Assembly (NCBI GenBank): GCA_017302835.1 | Contig: JAFLCC010000003.1 | Coordinates: 62,001 to 126,000, forward strand | Direction of reading: 5' to 3' | Source of the DNA: Deltaproteobacteria bacterium | GTDB taxonomy: Bacteria; Bdellovibrionota; Bdellovibrionia; Bdellovibrionales; Bdellovibrionaceae | Length of the DNA: 64,000 nucleotides | Notes under the pieces: generated by a model | The model's input: only the letters and a program-made list of their open reading frames with translations | The model's database searches: none | What the model was told of the DNA's origin: nothing | Made by a program: the position numbers and the translations under genes | In this document: positions 63,275 through 64,000 of the stretch, one piece after another | Numbering within the stretch: position 1 is the stretch's first letter | Layout: each line of letters begins with the position of its first letter

Positions 63275-64000
63275 TTGCCAGCAATAAGGATTACCGGAAT
63301 GGCCTCAGGCTTGCCGCCAAATATAGTTGACCAGTTGGTTGAGGCGGAACGTATTCCCTTGAAGCAAATCGAATCAAAAAAAGTAAAACAAGAAGATATT
63401 TTAAAAATCGTTTCAGATCTTGATGCGAAGGTTGGTGAGATTTCCAAAAACTTAGGCGAGTTAACAAATACCAGGGGTTTTGTTGATACAAAACTAATTT
63501 CTGGTGATCCCAATATCATTGATGGAAGCGTGGATCCAGGGACTGTCGTCAATGGAGAGTATTCCATAGAAGTATCGCAATTAGCACAGAAGCCTGGAGC
63601 CATCTCCAATGGCTTTCCAGATAAAGACAAAACGCAAATGGGAGTTGGGTATATCAAATTTGACACTTCTGACGGCACAAAGGAAGTTTATATCAAAGGA
63701 GCGAATTCAACTTTAAATGGCGTTGTGGCACAAATTAACGGAGCGAATATAGGAATGAGAGCCACTGTTGTTGAGGATAAAAGAGATCGAGAAAACCCCT
63801 ATAGAATGTTGGTTTCTGGTTTAAAAACGGGTGATGACAATGGCGTTAAATTTCCAACCATTTACATGTTAGATGGAGATCAAGATATGTATTTTGATGA
63901 GGCCAGACCATCCCAAAATGCCAAGTTAAAACTGGATGGATTTGATATCGAAGTTCCAAATAATGTGGTGAACGATTTAATTCCTGGGGTGACTCTTAAT
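63275..64000 (+). CDS. fliD: Flagellar hook-associated protein 2 (FliD), 5' part
   Basis: Cap protein of the flagellar filament. Starts at TTG with AAAGGA six bases upstream and stays open to the end of the window (242 residues seen). Motifs of the FliD amino domain: RITGMASGLPPNIVDQLVEA, IPLKQIESKKVKQEDILKIV, and YSIEVSQLAQKP (the FliD_N strand), with the start of the FliD_C part later. The frame is in register with base 64000, so the gene continues. Divergent from lysC; no FliA-type promoter was recognised. Confidence 0.92.
   Translation, partial: MPAIRITGMASGLPPNIVDQLVEAERIPLKQIESKKVKQEDILKIVSDLDAKVGEISKNLGELTNTRGFVDTKLISGDPNIIDGSVDPGTVVNGEYSIEVSQLAQKPGAISNGFPDKDKTQMGVGYIKFDTSDGTKEVYIKGANSTLNGVVAQINGANIGMRATVVEDKRDRENPYRMLVSGLKTGDDNGVKFPTIYMLDGDQDMYFDEARPSQNAKLKLDGFDIEVPNNVVNDLIPGVTLN

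Overview
The window looks like chromosome from an AT-rich member of the Bdellovibrionota (Bdellovibrio-like). This rests on several signs read from the sequence: a TIGR02147-family regulator, many secreted proteins without recognisable families, a lipoprotein with a FQNC-type lipobox, a flagellar gene (fliD), a menaquinone operon, heptose epimerase (an LPS-bearing outer membrane), OmpA-type envelope proteins and a long-form aromatic amino acid hydroxylase. Genus-level assignment is inference. I recognised no rRNA, tRNA, CRISPR array or prophage.

Layout. 1-6.5 kb: end of a CoA-binding protein, a TetR regulator with a dyad upstream, a secreted protein, the fossil of a polyketide synthase facing an apparently intact phosphopantetheinyl transferase, glutathione peroxidase, and a coupled elbB-ddl pair. 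6.7-10.3 kb: DoxX-like membrane protein and a thiamine ABC importer thiB-thiP-thiQ whose three genes all start with non-ATG codons. 10.3-16.2 kb: an AAA ATPase remnant, a very large envelope protein split by one in-frame TAA, a 47-residue lipoprotein and a secreted protein. 16.3-18.1 kb: truA, rplM, rpsI with terminator. 18.3-24.2 kb: a lipoprotein, then the minus-strand menaquinone operon menB-menA-menC-menE-ferredoxin and a secreted hydrolase. 24.3-34.8 kb: hldD, aromatic amino acid hydroxylase, a SpoU-type RNA methyltransferase, two secreted proteins, nitroreductase, old-yellow-enzyme homologue, alpha/beta hydrolase, acetoacetyl-CoA synthetase and an OmpA protein. At 36.7 kb a 121-bp GC-rich element with perfect 22-bp inverted ends sits between 11-bp direct repeats.

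36.9-44.1 kb: pgpA, a pseudo-receiver/PilZ protein, and a seven-gene caa3 cytochrome oxidase operon (cytochrome c, SCO, subunits II-I-III-IV, heme O synthase) whose subunit I carries the YSHP signature of A2-type oxidases. 44.2-47.8 kb: short-chain dehydrogenase, divergent from a KASIII-like protein (catalytic His and Asn replaced) and an acyl-CoA ligase. 47.8-52.6 kb: secreted protein divergent from a TIGR02147 regulator, a 5'-truncated and frameshifted DUF4143 ATPase, and an ECF sigma / small membrane protein / secreted protein unit.

52.6-58.8 kb is the most unusual block. It is visibly GC-richer than its surroundings and encodes three end-to-end coupled secreted proteins: an RHS/YD-repeat protein, an Ala-rich 86-residue protein that appears to start at CTG, and a 1450-residue multi-domain protein. 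Its right edge cuts off a minus-strand XRE-type helix-turn-helix gene after 37 codons, so the block appears to have been inserted there. 59-64 kb: 6-phosphofructokinase, a Cys/Gly-rich secreted protein, lysC, and the start of fliD running off the window.

Functionally, the menaquinone genes and the caa3 oxidase are parts of aerobic respiration; acetoacetyl-CoA synthetase, the hydroxylase and the acyl-CoA ligase fit use of prey- or environment-derived amino and fatty acids; thiBPQ suggests vitamin scavenging. The remnants (polyketide synthase, two ATPases, XRE regulator) show repeated gene loss in this stretch.
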